Shown: positions 17,728 through 26,344 of the stretch, one piece after another
Position numbering within the stretch: the first letter of the stretch is position 1
Layout: every line of letters begins with the position of its first letter
Assembly: GCF_000684975.1 (NCBI RefSeq)
Contig: NZ_BAXZ01000011.1
Location: 23,933-87,932, forward strand
Direction of reading: 5' to 3'
Source: Paraburkholderia acidipaludis NBRC 101816
Lineage (GTDB): Bacteria; Pseudomonadota; Gammaproteobacteria; Burkholderiales; Burkholderiaceae
Length of the DNA stretch: 64,000 nt
Notes under the pieces: generated by a model
The model's input: the letters and a program-made list of their open reading frames with translations, nothing else
What the model was told of the DNA's origin: nothing
The model's database searches: none
Position numbers and translations under genes: made by a program

Positions 17728-18237
17728 ATGCTCAACCGCTTTACCCGCGCGCTGGCAGCCGGCCTCGGAGCGCTCGCGCTCGCCGGATGCGTGCAGCCTT
17801 GGCAGCGATTCCATACGGGCGACGACGCGCAGGCCGTGATCGCCCGCTTTGGGCCGCCGAGCGAAATCTATGACCTGCCGAACGGCGGCAAGCGCCTGAT
17901 GTGGCCAACCCAGCCGATGGGCGAGACGACCGTCGCCGCCGACATCGACGCGGGCGGCAAGGTCGTGAACGTGCGCCAGGTGCTGCAAAACAGCGAGTTC
18001 TATCGCGCCGAGATCGGCAAGTGGACGCGCGCCGACGTGCTCGTGAACTTCGGCCGCCCCGAAGACACGTCCTACTACCCGTTGATGAAGCGGCAGACGT
18101 GGACGTACCGGTATCTGGACGACGACATCTGGTACATGCTCTACAGCTTCTACTTCGACGACGACGGCGTTCTTCGGCTCATGCAGAAGACGCCCGATCC
18201 GCTGCACGACCCGGACGAGCGCCGCGGTTTCTTCTAA
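17728..18237 (+). CDS. Small outer-membrane-type lipoprotein of unknown function
   Basis: 169 residues when started at 17728. The first 20 residues form a lipoprotein signal peptide ending in the lipobox LALAGC, so the protein should be lipid-anchored at a Cys near residue 20. The mature part has FGPPSEIYDLPNGGKRLMWP and FGRPEDTSYYPLMKRQTWTYRYLDDD, which look like two copies of a fold resembling the SmpA/BamE type. That resemblance is only suggestive. An ATG four codons upstream (17716) is also in frame. It is transcribed away from the substrate-binding protein. Confidence 0.8.
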   Translation: MLNRFTRALAAGLGALALAGCVQPWQRFHTGDDAQAVIARFGPPSEIYDLPNGGKRLMWPTQPMGETTVAADIDAGGKVVNVRQVLQNSEFYRAEIGKWTRADVLVNFGRPEDTSYYPLMKRQTWTYRYLDDDIWYMLYSFYFDDDGVLRLMQKTPDPLHDPDERRGFF

Positions 18238-18261
18238 TCCGCGGCGATATCTCGCCCAAAA

Positions 18262-18297
18262 GCAAACCCCCCGCGCACTCATGCGCGGGGGGTTTGC
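18262..18297. terminator. Strong bidirectional terminator between convergent genes
   Basis: A near-perfect inverted repeat, GCAAACCCCCCGCGC with GCGCGGGGGGTTTGC around a 6-base loop, lies between the lipoprotein gene (plus) and leuA (minus). It can end both transcripts. Confidence 0.85.
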
Positions 18298-18339
18298 CTT
18301 GCGCCCCGAGGCGGCAGACGCAACGGGCCGCGCCGCCGC

Positions 18340-19884
18340 TTACGAACGCTGCGGATTGAGCTTGTCGCCCGAGTAGAGCTTGTTGAGCGCCGAGATATAC
18401 GCCTTCGCCGAAGCGGCGACGATATCCGGATCGGTGCCCACACCGTTCACGATACGGCCGGCCTTCGACAAACGCACGGTCACTTCGCCCTGAGCCTGGG
18501 TACCGGTCGTGATCGCATTCACCGAGTACAGAAGCAGTTCGGAGCCGCTGCCCACTTCGGTCTCGATGGCATTGAGCGTCGCGTCGACCGGGCCGTTACC
18601 GGCCGCCTCGCCCGTCACTTCCTTGCCGTCGGCCGAGAACACGACGCGAGCATGCGGACGCTCGCCGGTCTCCGAGTGCTGCGCGAGCGAGAGAAACTTG
18701 TAGTGCTCCTTCTCCTGCGCCTCGGCCGACTCTTCCGTGACGATCGCGATGATGTCTTCGTCGAAGATCTCGGCTTTGCGGTCAGCCAGTTCCTTGAAGC
18801 GCGCGAAGGCGCTGTTCAGCTCGGCTTCGCTGTCGAGCTGAATGCCCAGTTCCTGCAGACGCTGCTTGAACGCGTTGCGGCCCGAGAGCTTGCCGAGCAC
18901 GATCTTGTTCGCGCTCCAGCCCACGTCTTCCGCGCGCATGATCTCGTAGGTGTCGCGCGCCTTGAGCACGCCGTCCTGGTGAATGCCCGAGGCATGCGCG
19001 AACGCGTTCGCGCCCACCACGGCCTTGTTCGGCTGCACGACGAAACCGGTGATCTGCGAAACGAGCTTCGAAGCCGGCACGATCTGCGTGGTGTCGAGGC
19101 CGAGGTCGAGGCCGAAGTAGTCCTTGCGGGTCTTCACGGCCATGACGATTTCTTCGAGCGAGGTATTGCCCGCGCGCTCGCCGAGACCGTTGATCGTGCA
19201 CTCCACCTGGCGCGCGCCGCCAATCTGCACGCCGGCCAGCGAGTTCGCCACGGCCATGCCGAGGTCGTTATGGCAATGCACCGAGAACACGGCCTTGTCC
19301 GAGTTCGGAATGCGCTCACGCAGCGTCTTCACGAGGTTGCCGTACAGTTCGGGAATACCGTAGCCGACCGTATCGGCGATATTGATCGTCGTGGCGCCTT
19401 CGTTGATGACGGCTTCGAGCACGCGGCACAGGAAGTCGAGATCCGAGCGGCTGCCGTCTTCCGGCGAAAATTCCACGTCGTTCGTGAACTTGCGCGCGAA
19501 GCGCACCGCCAGCTTGGCCTGCTCGAGCACCTGCTCGGGCGACATGCGCAGCTTCTTCTCCATGTGCAGCGCCGAAGTGGCGATGAACGTGTGGATGCGG
19601 AAGTGGTCGGCGGGCTTGAGCGCGTCGGCGGCGCGCTGGATGTCCTTGTCGTTGGCGCGGGCGAGCGAGCAGATCGTACTGTCCTTGATCATGCCGGCGA
19701 TCGTGTGGATCGCGTCGAAGTCGCCGTTCGAGCTGGCCGCGAAGCCCGCCTCGATCACGTCGACCTTCATGCGCTCGAGCTGCTTCGCGATGCGAATCTT
19801 CTCTTCCTTCGTCATCGACGCACCGGGCGACTGCTCGCCGTCACGCAACGTCGTATCGAAGATGATGAGCTTGTCTGCTGCCAT
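18340..19884 (-). CDS. leuA: 2-isopropylmalate synthase
   Basis: First committed step of leucine synthesis: condenses acetyl-CoA with 2-ketoisovalerate. 514 residues. The N-terminal HMGL-like barrel has IIFDTTLRDGEQSPGASMT (with the metal-binding Asp), SVHCHNDLGMAVANSLAG with the two metal-binding His residues, and NGLGERAGNTSLEE. The C-terminal 110 residues match the LeuA allosteric domain that binds leucine. It is the last gene of the ilv-psd-pssA-leuA array. A separate promoter and a Leu-rich leader ORF upstream suggest independent leucine control. Confidence 0.98.
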   Translation of the reverse strand: MAADKLIIFDTTLRDGEQSPGASMTKEEKIRIAKQLERMKVDVIEAGFAASSNGDFDAIHTIAGMIKDSTICSLARANDKDIQRAADALKPADHFRIHTFIATSALHMEKKLRMSPEQVLEQAKLAVRFARKFTNDVEFSPEDGSRSDLDFLCRVLEAVINEGATTINIADTVGYGIPELYGNLVKTLRERIPNSDKAVFSVHCHNDLGMAVANSLAGVQIGGARQVECTINGLGERAGNTSLEEIVMAVKTRKDYFGLDLGLDTTQIVPASKLVSQITGFVVQPNKAVVGANAFAHASGIHQDGVLKARDTYEIMRAEDVGWSANKIVLGKLSGRNAFKQRLQELGIQLDSEAELNSAFARFKELADRKAEIFDEDIIAIVTEESAEAQEKEHYKFLSLAQHSETGERPHARVVFSADGKEVTGEAAGNGPVDATLNAIETEVGSGSELLLYSVNAITTGTQAQGEVTVRLSKAGRIVNGVGTDPDIVAASAKAYISALNKLYSGDKLNPQRS

Positions 19885-19989
19885 TTCGGGTCTCCAGGGG
19901 ACTTGTTCAGTGTCTAAAACGGATTTCGGGTGTTCGCGCCACCGATGGCGACGCTGACAATGAACGAGGCTTACGGAGGGCGAGCGAGA

Positions 19990-20073
19990 TCAGCGCGGCA
20001 GGCGCGCTAGAGCTAGCGCGCTTAGGTGCGCACCGGCTTGAAGAGAGAGAAGGGGGAACGAGATCGTTGCCAT
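19990..20073 (-). CDS. Candidate leucine leader peptide upstream of leuA
   Basis: A 27-codon ORF from the ATG at 20073 to TGA at 19990-19992, ending 105 bp before leuA. Seven of 27 residues are Leu (positions 8, 9, 11, 17, 20, 22, 25). Three of these (17, 20, 22) use CTA, a codon normally very rare in such GC-rich genomes. An 8-bp inverted repeat GCGCGCTA/TAGCGCGC overlaps codons 19-24. The promoter at 20081-20109 would place the start of transcription within a base or two of the ATG, so the leader would be leaderless or nearly so. Attenuation control is inferred; I do not see a classical terminator with a T run between it and leuA. Confidence 0.6.
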   Translation of the reverse strand: MATISFPLLSLQAGAHLSALALARLPR

Positions 20074-20080
20074 GCCGCCG

Positions 20081-20109
20081 ACTATAGCCGGATTCGGCCG
20101 ATAGCGCAA
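20081..20109 (-). promoter_or_regulatory. Putative promoter of the leuA leader
   Basis: On the minus strand, -35 TTGCGC (20104-20109) and -10 TATAGT (20081-20086) have an exact 17-bp spacer. Transcription should start near 20074-20073, at the first base of the Leu-rich leader ORF. The remaining 362-bp pssA-leuA interval contains only this unit, the hairpin at 20162-20187 and the leuA Shine-Dalgarno (GGAG). Confidence 0.65.
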
Positions 20110-20161
20110 TCGGATGAGGCCCGGGGGTGGGGCCAGCCGTAGCAACGAGCGCCGGAAGCGA

Positions 20162-20187
20162 CCGGGGCCGCAAAAAGCGGCCCCCGG
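20162..20187 (-). terminator. Hairpin after pssA, possible terminator
   Basis: CCGGGGCCGC pairs with GCGGCCCCCGG (one bulged C) around a five-base loop, 60 bp after the pssA stop and ahead of the leuA promoter. There is no T tract after it on the minus strand, so it may stabilise the 3' end rather than terminate by itself. Confidence 0.45.
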
Positions 20188-20246
20188 ATCCTGAACGATG
20201 CGCCGGACGATGCCCGGTCGTGCCAATCGTGTGAACCGCGCCGGCG

Positions 20247-21125
20247 CTACCGGTCGCGCGGCGAGGAACGCGCCGGATTGGCGCGACCGCGCGCGGCCTG
20301 CCAGGCCCAGAACACGTAGCCCGAGAGGCCGTACAGCACGAACAGGCCGAACAGCATCAGCGGCGGATCGGACGAGACGAGCACGAACGCCACCACCACG
20401 AGCAGGATCGCCGCGAACGGTACGCGGTGCCGCACGTCGAGCGCCTTGCCGCTGTAGAACGGCGCGTTCGACACCATCGTCACGCCTGCATAGATCGTCA
20501 GCACGAAGGCGACCCAAGGCAGCCAGGCGAGCTTGACCGGCACGCGGTTGTCGGTGGACAGCCACACGAAGCCGGCGATCAGCGCCGCGGCCGCCGGGCT
20601 GGGCATGCCCTGGAAGAAGCGCTTGTCGACCACGCCGATGTTGGTGTTGAAACGCGCAAGCCGCAACGCCGCGCCGGAGCAGTACACGAAGGCCGCGAGC
20701 CAGCCCCAGCGCCCGAGATCCTTGAGCACCCACTCGTACATCACGAGCGCGGGCGCGACGCCGAACGACACCATGTCCGAAAGGCTGTCGAACTGCTCGC
20801 CGAACGCGCTCTGCGAGTGCGTCATGCGCGCGACGCGCCCGTCCATGCCGTCCAGCACCATCGCCACGAAAATCGCGATGGCCGCCACTTCGAAGCGCAC
20901 GTTCATTGCCTGCACCACGGCGAAGAAGCCGCAAAACAGCGCGGCCGTGGTGAACGCGTTGGGCAGCAGGTAGATGCCGCGCTTTTTCAGGAACTGCTGA
21001 CGAGCGGCGCGGCGCGTGGCGGCGACGCCCATCGGCGGGTCCTGCAATGCCTTGTTGCGGCGAAACGGCCGCGGCAGCGGACCGCCTGGGCCGTTGCGGG
21101 GACGACGCGGTTTGAGTCCGGCCAT
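20247..21125 (-). CDS. pssA: CDP-diacylglycerol--serine O-phosphatidyltransferase
   Basis: Makes phosphatidylserine from CDP-diacylglycerol and serine, the precursor that Psd converts to phosphatidylethanolamine. 292 residues, membrane protein. The CDP-alcohol phosphotransferase motif is visible near residue 95: LDGMDGRVARMTHSQSAFGE followed by FDSLSD, with the conserved Asp residues. About seven hydrophobic helices follow. The N-terminal 50 residues are basic and Gly/Pro-rich. It is 11 bp downstream of psd, an obvious functional pair. Confidence 0.95.
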   Translation of the reverse strand: MAGLKPRRPRNGPGGPLPRPFRRNKALQDPPMGVAATRRAARQQFLKKRGIYLLPNAFTTAALFCGFFAVVQAMNVRFEVAAIAIFVAMVLDGMDGRVARMTHSQSAFGEQFDSLSDMVSFGVAPALVMYEWVLKDLGRWGWLAAFVYCSGAALRLARFNTNIGVVDKRFFQGMPSPAAAALIAGFVWLSTDNRVPVKLAWLPWVAFVLTIYAGVTMVSNAPFYSGKALDVRHRVPFAAILLVVVAFVLVSSDPPLMLFGLFVLYGLSGYVFWAWQAARGRANPARSSPRDR

Positions 21126-21136
21126 CGCAACCCTCC

Positions 21137-21790
21137 TTAGGCCGATTGCGTTTGCAGTTCAGCGAGGATCGTCGACGACGCGGACACCTTCTCGCCAATC
21201 GACACGCGCGGACGGCTGCCCACGGGCAGATAAACGTCGACACGCGAGCCGAAGCGGATGAAGCCATAGCGCTGGCCGCGCGAGAGCGGCTCGCCCGAGC
21301 GCACGTAGCAAAGAATGCGGCGCGCGATGAGGCCCGCGATCTGCACCGAGGTGACGACGGTGCCGTCGGCCATCGTCAGCACGACGGCGTTGCGCTCGTT
21401 TTCCGTCGAAGCCTTGTCGATGGCCGCGTTCAGGTACGCGCCGGGGAAATACTCGACCTTCGCAACGGCCCCATCGACCGGCGAACGTTGCGAGTGCACG
21501 TTGAACACGTTCATGAACACGCTGATCTTGAGCGCCTCGCGGTTCGCATACGGGTCGTGCGCAGTTTCGACGGCGACGATGCGGCCGTCGGCCGGGCACA
21601 ACACGGCGTTGGCCTGGGTCGGGATCGGGCGCGGCGGATCGCGGAAGAACTGCACGACGAAAATGAGGATCAGCCAGAACGGCCACGCGAGGCCGAACCC
21701 TGCGACTGCGTGGATCAAGAGCGCCACGACGGCCGCAATGGCGATGAACGGCCAGCCTTCGCGGGCGATGATCGGGTGAGGGTAATTCAT
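21137..21790 (-). CDS. psd: Phosphatidylserine decarboxylase proenzyme
   Basis: Decarboxylates phosphatidylserine to phosphatidylethanolamine. At 217 residues it is the short Psd class. One or two N-terminal membrane helices (FIAIAAVVALLIHAVAGFGLAW) anchor it. The cleavage site that makes the pyruvoyl group is the Gly-Ser of RFGSRVDVYLP near residue 183, and the upstream motif NVHSQRSPVDG holds the conserved His. It precedes pssA and follows ilvC after a terminator. Confidence 0.95.
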   Translation of the reverse strand: MNYPHPIIAREGWPFIAIAAVVALLIHAVAGFGLAWPFWLILIFVVQFFRDPPRPIPTQANAVLCPADGRIVAVETAHDPYANREALKISVFMNVFNVHSQRSPVDGAVAKVEYFPGAYLNAAIDKASTENERNAVVLTMADGTVVTSVQIAGLIARRILCYVRSGEPLSRGQRYGFIRFGSRVDVYLPVGSRPRVSIGEKVSASSTILAELQTQSA

Positions 21791-21826
21791 GGTGGCTTCG
21801 GTGTTTTTTTAAAAACCGTAGGATAG

Positions 21827-21866
21827 CAAAAGCCGCCCAGGCTTCATCCCACCTGGGCGGCTTTTT
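21827..21866. terminator. Rho-independent terminator after ilvC
   Basis: AAAAGCCGCCCAGG pairs with CCTGGGCGGCTTTT around a 10-base loop, with A/T tracts on both sides. On the minus strand it lies about 70 bp after ilvC and before psd, so the phospholipid genes may have partly separate transcription. Confidence 0.85.
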
Positions 21867-21938
21867 GTCGGAACTGACGGCAGCGCGGCGGCGTTACGAA
21901 ATATTCGCTGGCCGCCGGGCCACCCGGGCAACGTCAGA

Positions 21939-22955
21939 TCAGTTCTTCGACTGGTCGACGAGCTTGTTCGCGGCGATCCACGGCATCATCGCGCGCAGCT
22001 TCGCACCGACCTGCTCGATCTGGTGCTCGGCCGTCAGGCGGCGACGCGACTGCAGCGTCGGGGCGCCAGCGCGGTTTTCGATGATGAAGCTCTTCGCGTA
22101 CTCGCCCGTTTGAATGTCGGTCAGCACCTGCTTCATTGCCTTCTTCGTCTCGGCCGTCACGATCTTCGGACCCGTCACGTACTCGCCGTATTCGGCGTTG
22201 TTCGAGATCGAGTAGTTCATGTTCGCGATGCCGCCTTCGTAGATCAGGTCGACGATCAGCTTCAACTCGTGCAGGCACTCGAAGTACGCCATTTCCGGCG
22301 CGTAGCCCGCTTCCACCAGCGTTTCGAAGCCAGCCTTGATCAGGTCGACCGTACCGCCGCACAGCACGGCTTGCTCGCCGAACAGATCGGTTTCGGTTTC
22401 TTCGCGGAAGTTCGTTTCGATGATGCCGGCACGGCCGCCGCCGTTCGCTGCCGCGTACGACAGGGCGACGTCACGCGCCGCGCCCGACTTGTCCTGATGG
22501 ACAGCGATCAGGTGGGGCACGCCGCCGCCTTGCGAGTAGGTGCCGCGAACCGTGTGGCCCGGCGCCTTCGGGGCGATCATGATGACGTCCAGATCGGCGC
22601 GCGGGATCACCTGGCCGTAGTGGACGTTGAAGCCGTGCGCGAACGCCAGCGCAGCGCCGTTCTTGATGTTGGCGTGCACTTCCTTCGCGTACACGTCGGC
22701 GATCTGCTCGTCGGGCAGGAGCATCATCACGACGTCGGCGTTCTTGACGGCCTCGGCGACTTCCTTGACCGCGAGGCCGGCGTTCTCGGCCTTGCTCCAC
22801 GAAGCGCCGCCCTTACGCAGGCCGACCGTCACGTTCACGCCGCTGTCCTTGAGGTTCAGCGCGTGCGCGTGGCCCTGCGAGCCGTAACCGATGATGGTGA
22901 CCTGCTTGCCTTTGATGAGGGAGAGGTCGGCGTCCTTGTCGTAAAAAACTTTCAT
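21939..22955 (-). CDS. ilvC: Ketol-acid reductoisomerase
   Basis: Second common step of valine, isoleucine and leucine synthesis: isomerises and reduces acetohydroxy acids with NADPH. 338 residues from the ATG at 22955 (MKVFYDKDADLSLIKGK), the normal class I length. The NADP site is IIGYGSQGHAHALNLKDSG. The metal-binding acidic residues lie in the C-terminal helical domain (ETETDLFGEQAVLCGG and AYFECLHELKLIVDLIYEGG). An in-frame ATG eight codons upstream is less likely. It is part of the ilvI-ilvH-ilvC operon. Confidence 0.98.
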   Translation of the reverse strand: MKVFYDKDADLSLIKGKQVTIIGYGSQGHAHALNLKDSGVNVTVGLRKGGASWSKAENAGLAVKEVAEAVKNADVVMMLLPDEQIADVYAKEVHANIKNGAALAFAHGFNVHYGQVIPRADLDVIMIAPKAPGHTVRGTYSQGGGVPHLIAVHQDKSGAARDVALSYAAANGGGRAGIIETNFREETETDLFGEQAVLCGGTVDLIKAGFETLVEAGYAPEMAYFECLHELKLIVDLIYEGGIANMNYSISNNAEYGEYVTGPKIVTAETKKAMKQVLTDIQTGEYAKSFIIENRAGAPTLQSRRRLTAEHQIEQVGAKLRAMMPWIAANKLVDQSKN

Positions 22956-23045
22956 GTCTGTTCCCTGGCGAGAGTACAAAAATAAGCGAAAAAATTGAGA
23001 AATCCGGTACTGCAGTAGGTGAATCCGACGAATGGCGCGGTGTCG

Positions 23046-23537
23046 TCACACCTTCAGAATGCGCTCCCCGCGCCCGATGCCCGAGCCGCCCGTGCGAACG
23101 GTTTCGAGAATCGCGGTGGCGTCGATCGCTTCGATGAACGCGTCGAGCTTGTCGCTCGCCCCCGTCAGCTCGATCGTGTAAGTCTTTTCGGTGACGTCGA
23201 TGATGCGGCCGCGGAAAATGTCCGCCATCCGCTTCATTTCCTCACGCTCCTTGCCGACCGCCCTGACCTTGATCAGCATCAGCTCGCGCTCGATGTGGGC
23301 GCCCTCGGTCAGGTCGACCACTTTCACCACCTCGATCAGGCGGTTCAGATGCTTCGTGATCTGTTCGATCACGTCGTCCGAGCCAATGGAAACGATGGTC
23401 ATGCGCGACAGCGAACGGTCTTCGGTCGGCGCCACCGTCAAGGTTTCAATGTTGTAGCCGCGTGCGGAGAAGAGTCCGACCACGCGCGAGAGCGCGCCCG
23501 GCTCGTTTTCCAGCAAAACGGAAATGATGTGTCTCAT
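23046..23537 (-). CDS. ilvH: Acetolactate synthase small (regulatory) subunit
   Basis: Regulatory partner of the acetolactate synthase large subunit; confers valine feedback inhibition. 163 residues. It begins with the ACT domain MRHIISVLLENEPGALSRVVGLF, containing the conserved NEPGALSR loop that binds valine. A second domain typical of IlvH/IlvN follows. It is separated from the large subunit by 113 bp, which includes a GC-rich inverted repeat around 23589-23613. Confidence 0.97.
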   Translation of the reverse strand: MRHIISVLLENEPGALSRVVGLFSARGYNIETLTVAPTEDRSLSRMTIVSIGSDDVIEQITKHLNRLIEVVKVVDLTEGAHIERELMLIKVRAVGKEREEMKRMADIFRGRIIDVTEKTYTIELTGASDKLDAFIEAIDATAILETVRTGGSGIGRGERILKV

Positions 23538-23650
23538 GATGGGTTCCGCGATTTATCCAGTTAGCGTGATGCCGTGCGTTCCCGCGAACCCGCGCGCCCG
23601 TTGTGTGGGCGCGCGCCGCGCGGAATGGTCACGGCGCCGTGCAAATACCG

Positions 23651-25435
23651 TTACAGGTCTTCCGAACCGAGCAGCATCTCGGTGATGCCCTTGCCGGCCT
23701 GAACCATCGGCCAGACGTTTTCGGAAGGGTCGGTCTGGAAATCGAGGAACACCGTGCGGTCCTTCAGGCGCAGCGCTTCCTTGAGCGCCGGCTCCACATC
23801 AGCGGTCTTTTCGATCCGCATGCCGACGTGGCCGTATGCTTCGGCGAGCTTCACGAAGTCGGGCAGCGCATCCATGTACGAATGCGAATAGCGCTTGCTG
23901 TATTCGATCTGCTGCCACTGGCGGACCATGCCGAGGTAGCGGTTGTTCAGCGAGATGATCTTCACGGGCGTGTCGTACTGCTTGCAGGTCGACAGCTCCT
24001 GAATGCACATCTGGATCGAGCCTTCGCCCGTGATGCACAGCACGTCGTCGTCCGGGTGCGCCATCTTCACGCCCATCGCCGCCGGCAGGCCGAAGCCCAT
24101 CGTACCGAGGCCGCCCGAGTTGATCCAGCGGCGCGGCTGGTTGAAGCGGTAGAACTGCGCGGCCCACATCTGGTGCTGGCCCACGTCCGAACATACGAAC
24201 GCGTTGCCGCCCGTGAGCTCCCACGCCTTTTCCACCACGTACTGCGGCTTGATGATCTCGCTGCTGCGATCGAACTTCAGGCAGTTCTTCTCGCGCCAGC
24301 CTTCGATGTCCTTCCACCAGTCGGCGAGCGCGGCCGTATCGGGGCCGTGCTCGGCGTGCTGAAGCTGCTCGATGAGCTCCTTGAGCACTTCCTTCACGTC
24401 GCCGACGATAGGAATGTCGACCTTCACGCGCTTGCTGATCGAAGACGGGTCGATGTCGATGTGAATGATCTTGCGCGGACGCGACGCGAAGTGCGCCGGG
24501 TCGCCGATCACGCGGTCGTCGAAGCGCGCGCCGATCGCGATCAGCACGTCGCAGTGCTGCATCGCCATGTTGGCTTCGAACGTACCGTGCATGCCGAGCA
24601 TGCCGAGGAACTTGCGGTCGCTCGCGCGATAGCCGCCCAGCCCCATCAGCGTGTTCGTGACCGGGTAGCCGAGCAGGTCTGCGAACTGGTTCAGTTCGCG
24701 CGCCGCATCCGCGAGGATGATGCCGCCGCCGGTGTAGATATACGGGCGTTTGGCCGTCAGCAGCAGCGAAACCGCCTTGCGGATCTGCCCCGAGTGGCCC
24801 TTCGTGACCGGGTTATACGAGCGCAGCGCGATGTTCTTGATCGGCTCATAGGCGCACGGCATCTTCGACACGTCCTTCGGAATGTCGATCAGCACGGGGC
24901 CGGGACGGCCGGTGCGCGCAATGTAGAAAGCTTTCTTGACGGTGGCGGCGAGGTCGCGCACGTCCTTCACGAGGAAGTTGTGCTTGACGCAGGGACGCGT
25001 GATGCCGACCGTGTCGCACTCCTGGAAGGCGTCCTGACCAATCGCGGCGGTAGGCACCTGGCCGCTGATGATCACCATCGGGATCGAATCCATATAGGCC
25101 GTCGCGATGCCCGTCACCGCATTGGTGACGCCAGGGCCCGAAGTCACGAGACACACGCCGACCTTGCCGGTCGAGCGGGAGTAGGCGTCGGCCGCATGCA
25201 CGGCTGCCTGTTCGTGGCGCACGAGCACGTGCTGAATCTTGTCCTGCTTGTACAGCTCGTCGTAGATGTAGAGTACCGAGCCGCCGGGATAACCCCAGAT
25301 GAATTCGACCTGCTCGTCGGCGAGCGCCTTCATCAGCACGGTTCCGCCGATGGACTGGCCTTGCTGGCCATGAGGGTCAGATTCGTTTGAAACGGGGGGG
25401 ACCGACGTGGAGAATTCCGCGCTGGGCATATTCAT
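23651..25435 (-). CDS. ilvI: Acetolactate synthase large subunit
   Basis: Thiamine-diphosphate enzyme that condenses pyruvate with pyruvate or 2-ketobutyrate. About 594 residues. It has the catalytic Glu in LVRHEQAAVHAADAYSRSTG, the FAD-associated central domain (VLIAIGARFDDRVIGDP), and the ThDP motif beginning ITGEGSIQMCIQELSTCKQY and ending near NNRYLGMVRQWQQ. Three ATGs cluster at 25438, 25435 and 25429. The second is chosen because AAGGTGA lies at a good distance. It could also be called ilvB. Confidence 0.96.
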   Translation of the reverse strand: MNMPSAEFSTSVPPVSNESDPHGQQGQSIGGTVLMKALADEQVEFIWGYPGGSVLYIYDELYKQDKIQHVLVRHEQAAVHAADAYSRSTGKVGVCLVTSGPGVTNAVTGIATAYMDSIPMVIISGQVPTAAIGQDAFQECDTVGITRPCVKHNFLVKDVRDLAATVKKAFYIARTGRPGPVLIDIPKDVSKMPCAYEPIKNIALRSYNPVTKGHSGQIRKAVSLLLTAKRPYIYTGGGIILADAARELNQFADLLGYPVTNTLMGLGGYRASDRKFLGMLGMHGTFEANMAMQHCDVLIAIGARFDDRVIGDPAHFASRPRKIIHIDIDPSSISKRVKVDIPIVGDVKEVLKELIEQLQHAEHGPDTAALADWWKDIEGWREKNCLKFDRSSEIIKPQYVVEKAWELTGGNAFVCSDVGQHQMWAAQFYRFNQPRRWINSGGLGTMGFGLPAAMGVKMAHPDDDVLCITGEGSIQMCIQELSTCKQYDTPVKIISLNNRYLGMVRQWQQIEYSKRYSHSYMDALPDFVKLAEAYGHVGMRIEKTADVEPALKEALRLKDRTVFLDFQTDPSENVWPMVQAGKGITEMLLGSEDL

Positions 25436-25438
25436 CAT

Positions 25439-25780
25439 TCACCTTTCGAATTTTCGGCAAAAAATTGATCGGGTGCTCTCTGCCGGGCTTGTGGCTCGGG
25501 TTCAAGCGGCGCGTCCAGTTGACAGATGAGCCTCTTGGGCCACATCCGAATTGAGACAAGTCACTTATGTTGCGAACCGTCGAAGATAGCGGCTCGTGCC
25601 CCACTGGTCAAGCAATTCTTGCAGCCTGTGCAGGACCCGAGACTGACGGAAGGCTGACGCAACCCTGGGTGTTTGGCCGCGCCATTACCCCGCGAGCGCG
25701 AAAATTTGCTAGGATCCGCGAGTTTTACGACATTTTTCGAACGATTACGCGCACGCTCTGGTGGCGGCGCCCCGCAACGG
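25439..25780. other. Divergent control region between ilvI and an ECF sigma gene
   Basis: A 342-bp stretch without a supported gene. It contains the ilv promoter (25583-25611) and a leader of about 140 nt before ilvI. A 36-codon ORF from about 25552 to the ilvI start is open but not enriched in Ile, Val or Leu codons, so I do not call it a leader peptide. The sigma-gene side is AT-richer around 25700-25745; no promoter there stood out. Confidence 0.6.
25583..25611 (-). promoter_or_regulatory. Putative promoter of the ilvIHC operon
   Basis: On the minus strand, -35 TTGACC (25606-25611) and -10 TATCTT (25583-25588) have an exact 17-bp spacer. The transcript would start near 25576, giving a leader of about 140 nt before ilvI. 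Confidence 0.6.
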
Positions 25781-26344
25781 ATGGCATCAGACAAAGAACT
25801 CGCCGATTTTCTGGCGGGCGTCGAGAGACGCGCGTTCAAGCAGACGGTCTACGCCGTGCGGGACGACGACGCCTCGCTCGACATCGTGCAGGACGCGATG
25901 ATCAAGCTCGCGGAAAAATACGGAGACCGACCCGCAGCAGAACTCCCGCTGCTGTTTCAGCGCATCCTGCAAAATGCGACACATGATTTTTTTCGCCGGC
26001 AAAAAGTACGCAATACTTGGGTAAGCCTGTTCTCTTCGCTCGGCAACGCCGACGACGAGGACTTCGACCCCCTCGAAACCTTCGAGGCCGAGCAGGGATC
26101 CGCGGGCGCAGAAAGCAGCGAGCAGCAGCTGGAACGGGAACAGGTGCTCAACCTGATCGATCAAGAAATCCAGAAATTACCGGCACGTCAACGGGAGGCG
26201 TTTCTCATGCGTTATTGGGAAGATATGGATGTCGCCGAGACTGCCGCCGCGATGGGCTGCTCCGAAGGCAGTGTGAAAACGCACTGCTCCCGGGCCACCC
26301 ACACGCTGGCACAAGCGCTCAAGGCGAAAGGAATCACGCTATGA
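25781..26344 (+). CDS. ECF-type RNA polymerase sigma factor
   Basis: Group IV sigma factor, 187 residues from the ATG at 25781 (product begins MASDKELADFLAG). Region 2 is visible as ASLDIVQDAMIKLAEKYG and LLFQRILQNATHDFFRRQKV. Region 4 is the helix-turn-helix LPARQREAFLMRYWEDMDVAETAAAMGCSEGSVKTH-type C-terminus. A negatively charged linker (DDEDFDPLETFEAEQ) joins them. Its stop overlaps the start of the DUF3619 gene (ATGA), which suggests that the neighbour controls it. The trigger and regulon are unknown. A start at 25673 would add 36 residues of low-complexity sequence and is rejected. Confidence 0.9.
   Translation: MASDKELADFLAGVERRAFKQTVYAVRDDDASLDIVQDAMIKLAEKYGDRPAAELPLLFQRILQNATHDFFRRQKVRNTWVSLFSSLGNADDEDFDPLETFEAEQGSAGAESSEQQLEREQVLNLIDQEIQKLPARQREAFLMRYWEDMDVAETAAAMGCSEGSVKTHCSRATHTLAQALKAKGITL

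Noticed and set aside
25436..25552. 36-codon ORF in the ilvI leader ending at the ilvI start
   Set aside because: Only three Leu and one Ile, no Val, and no ribosome binding site; not convincing as an attenuation peptide.
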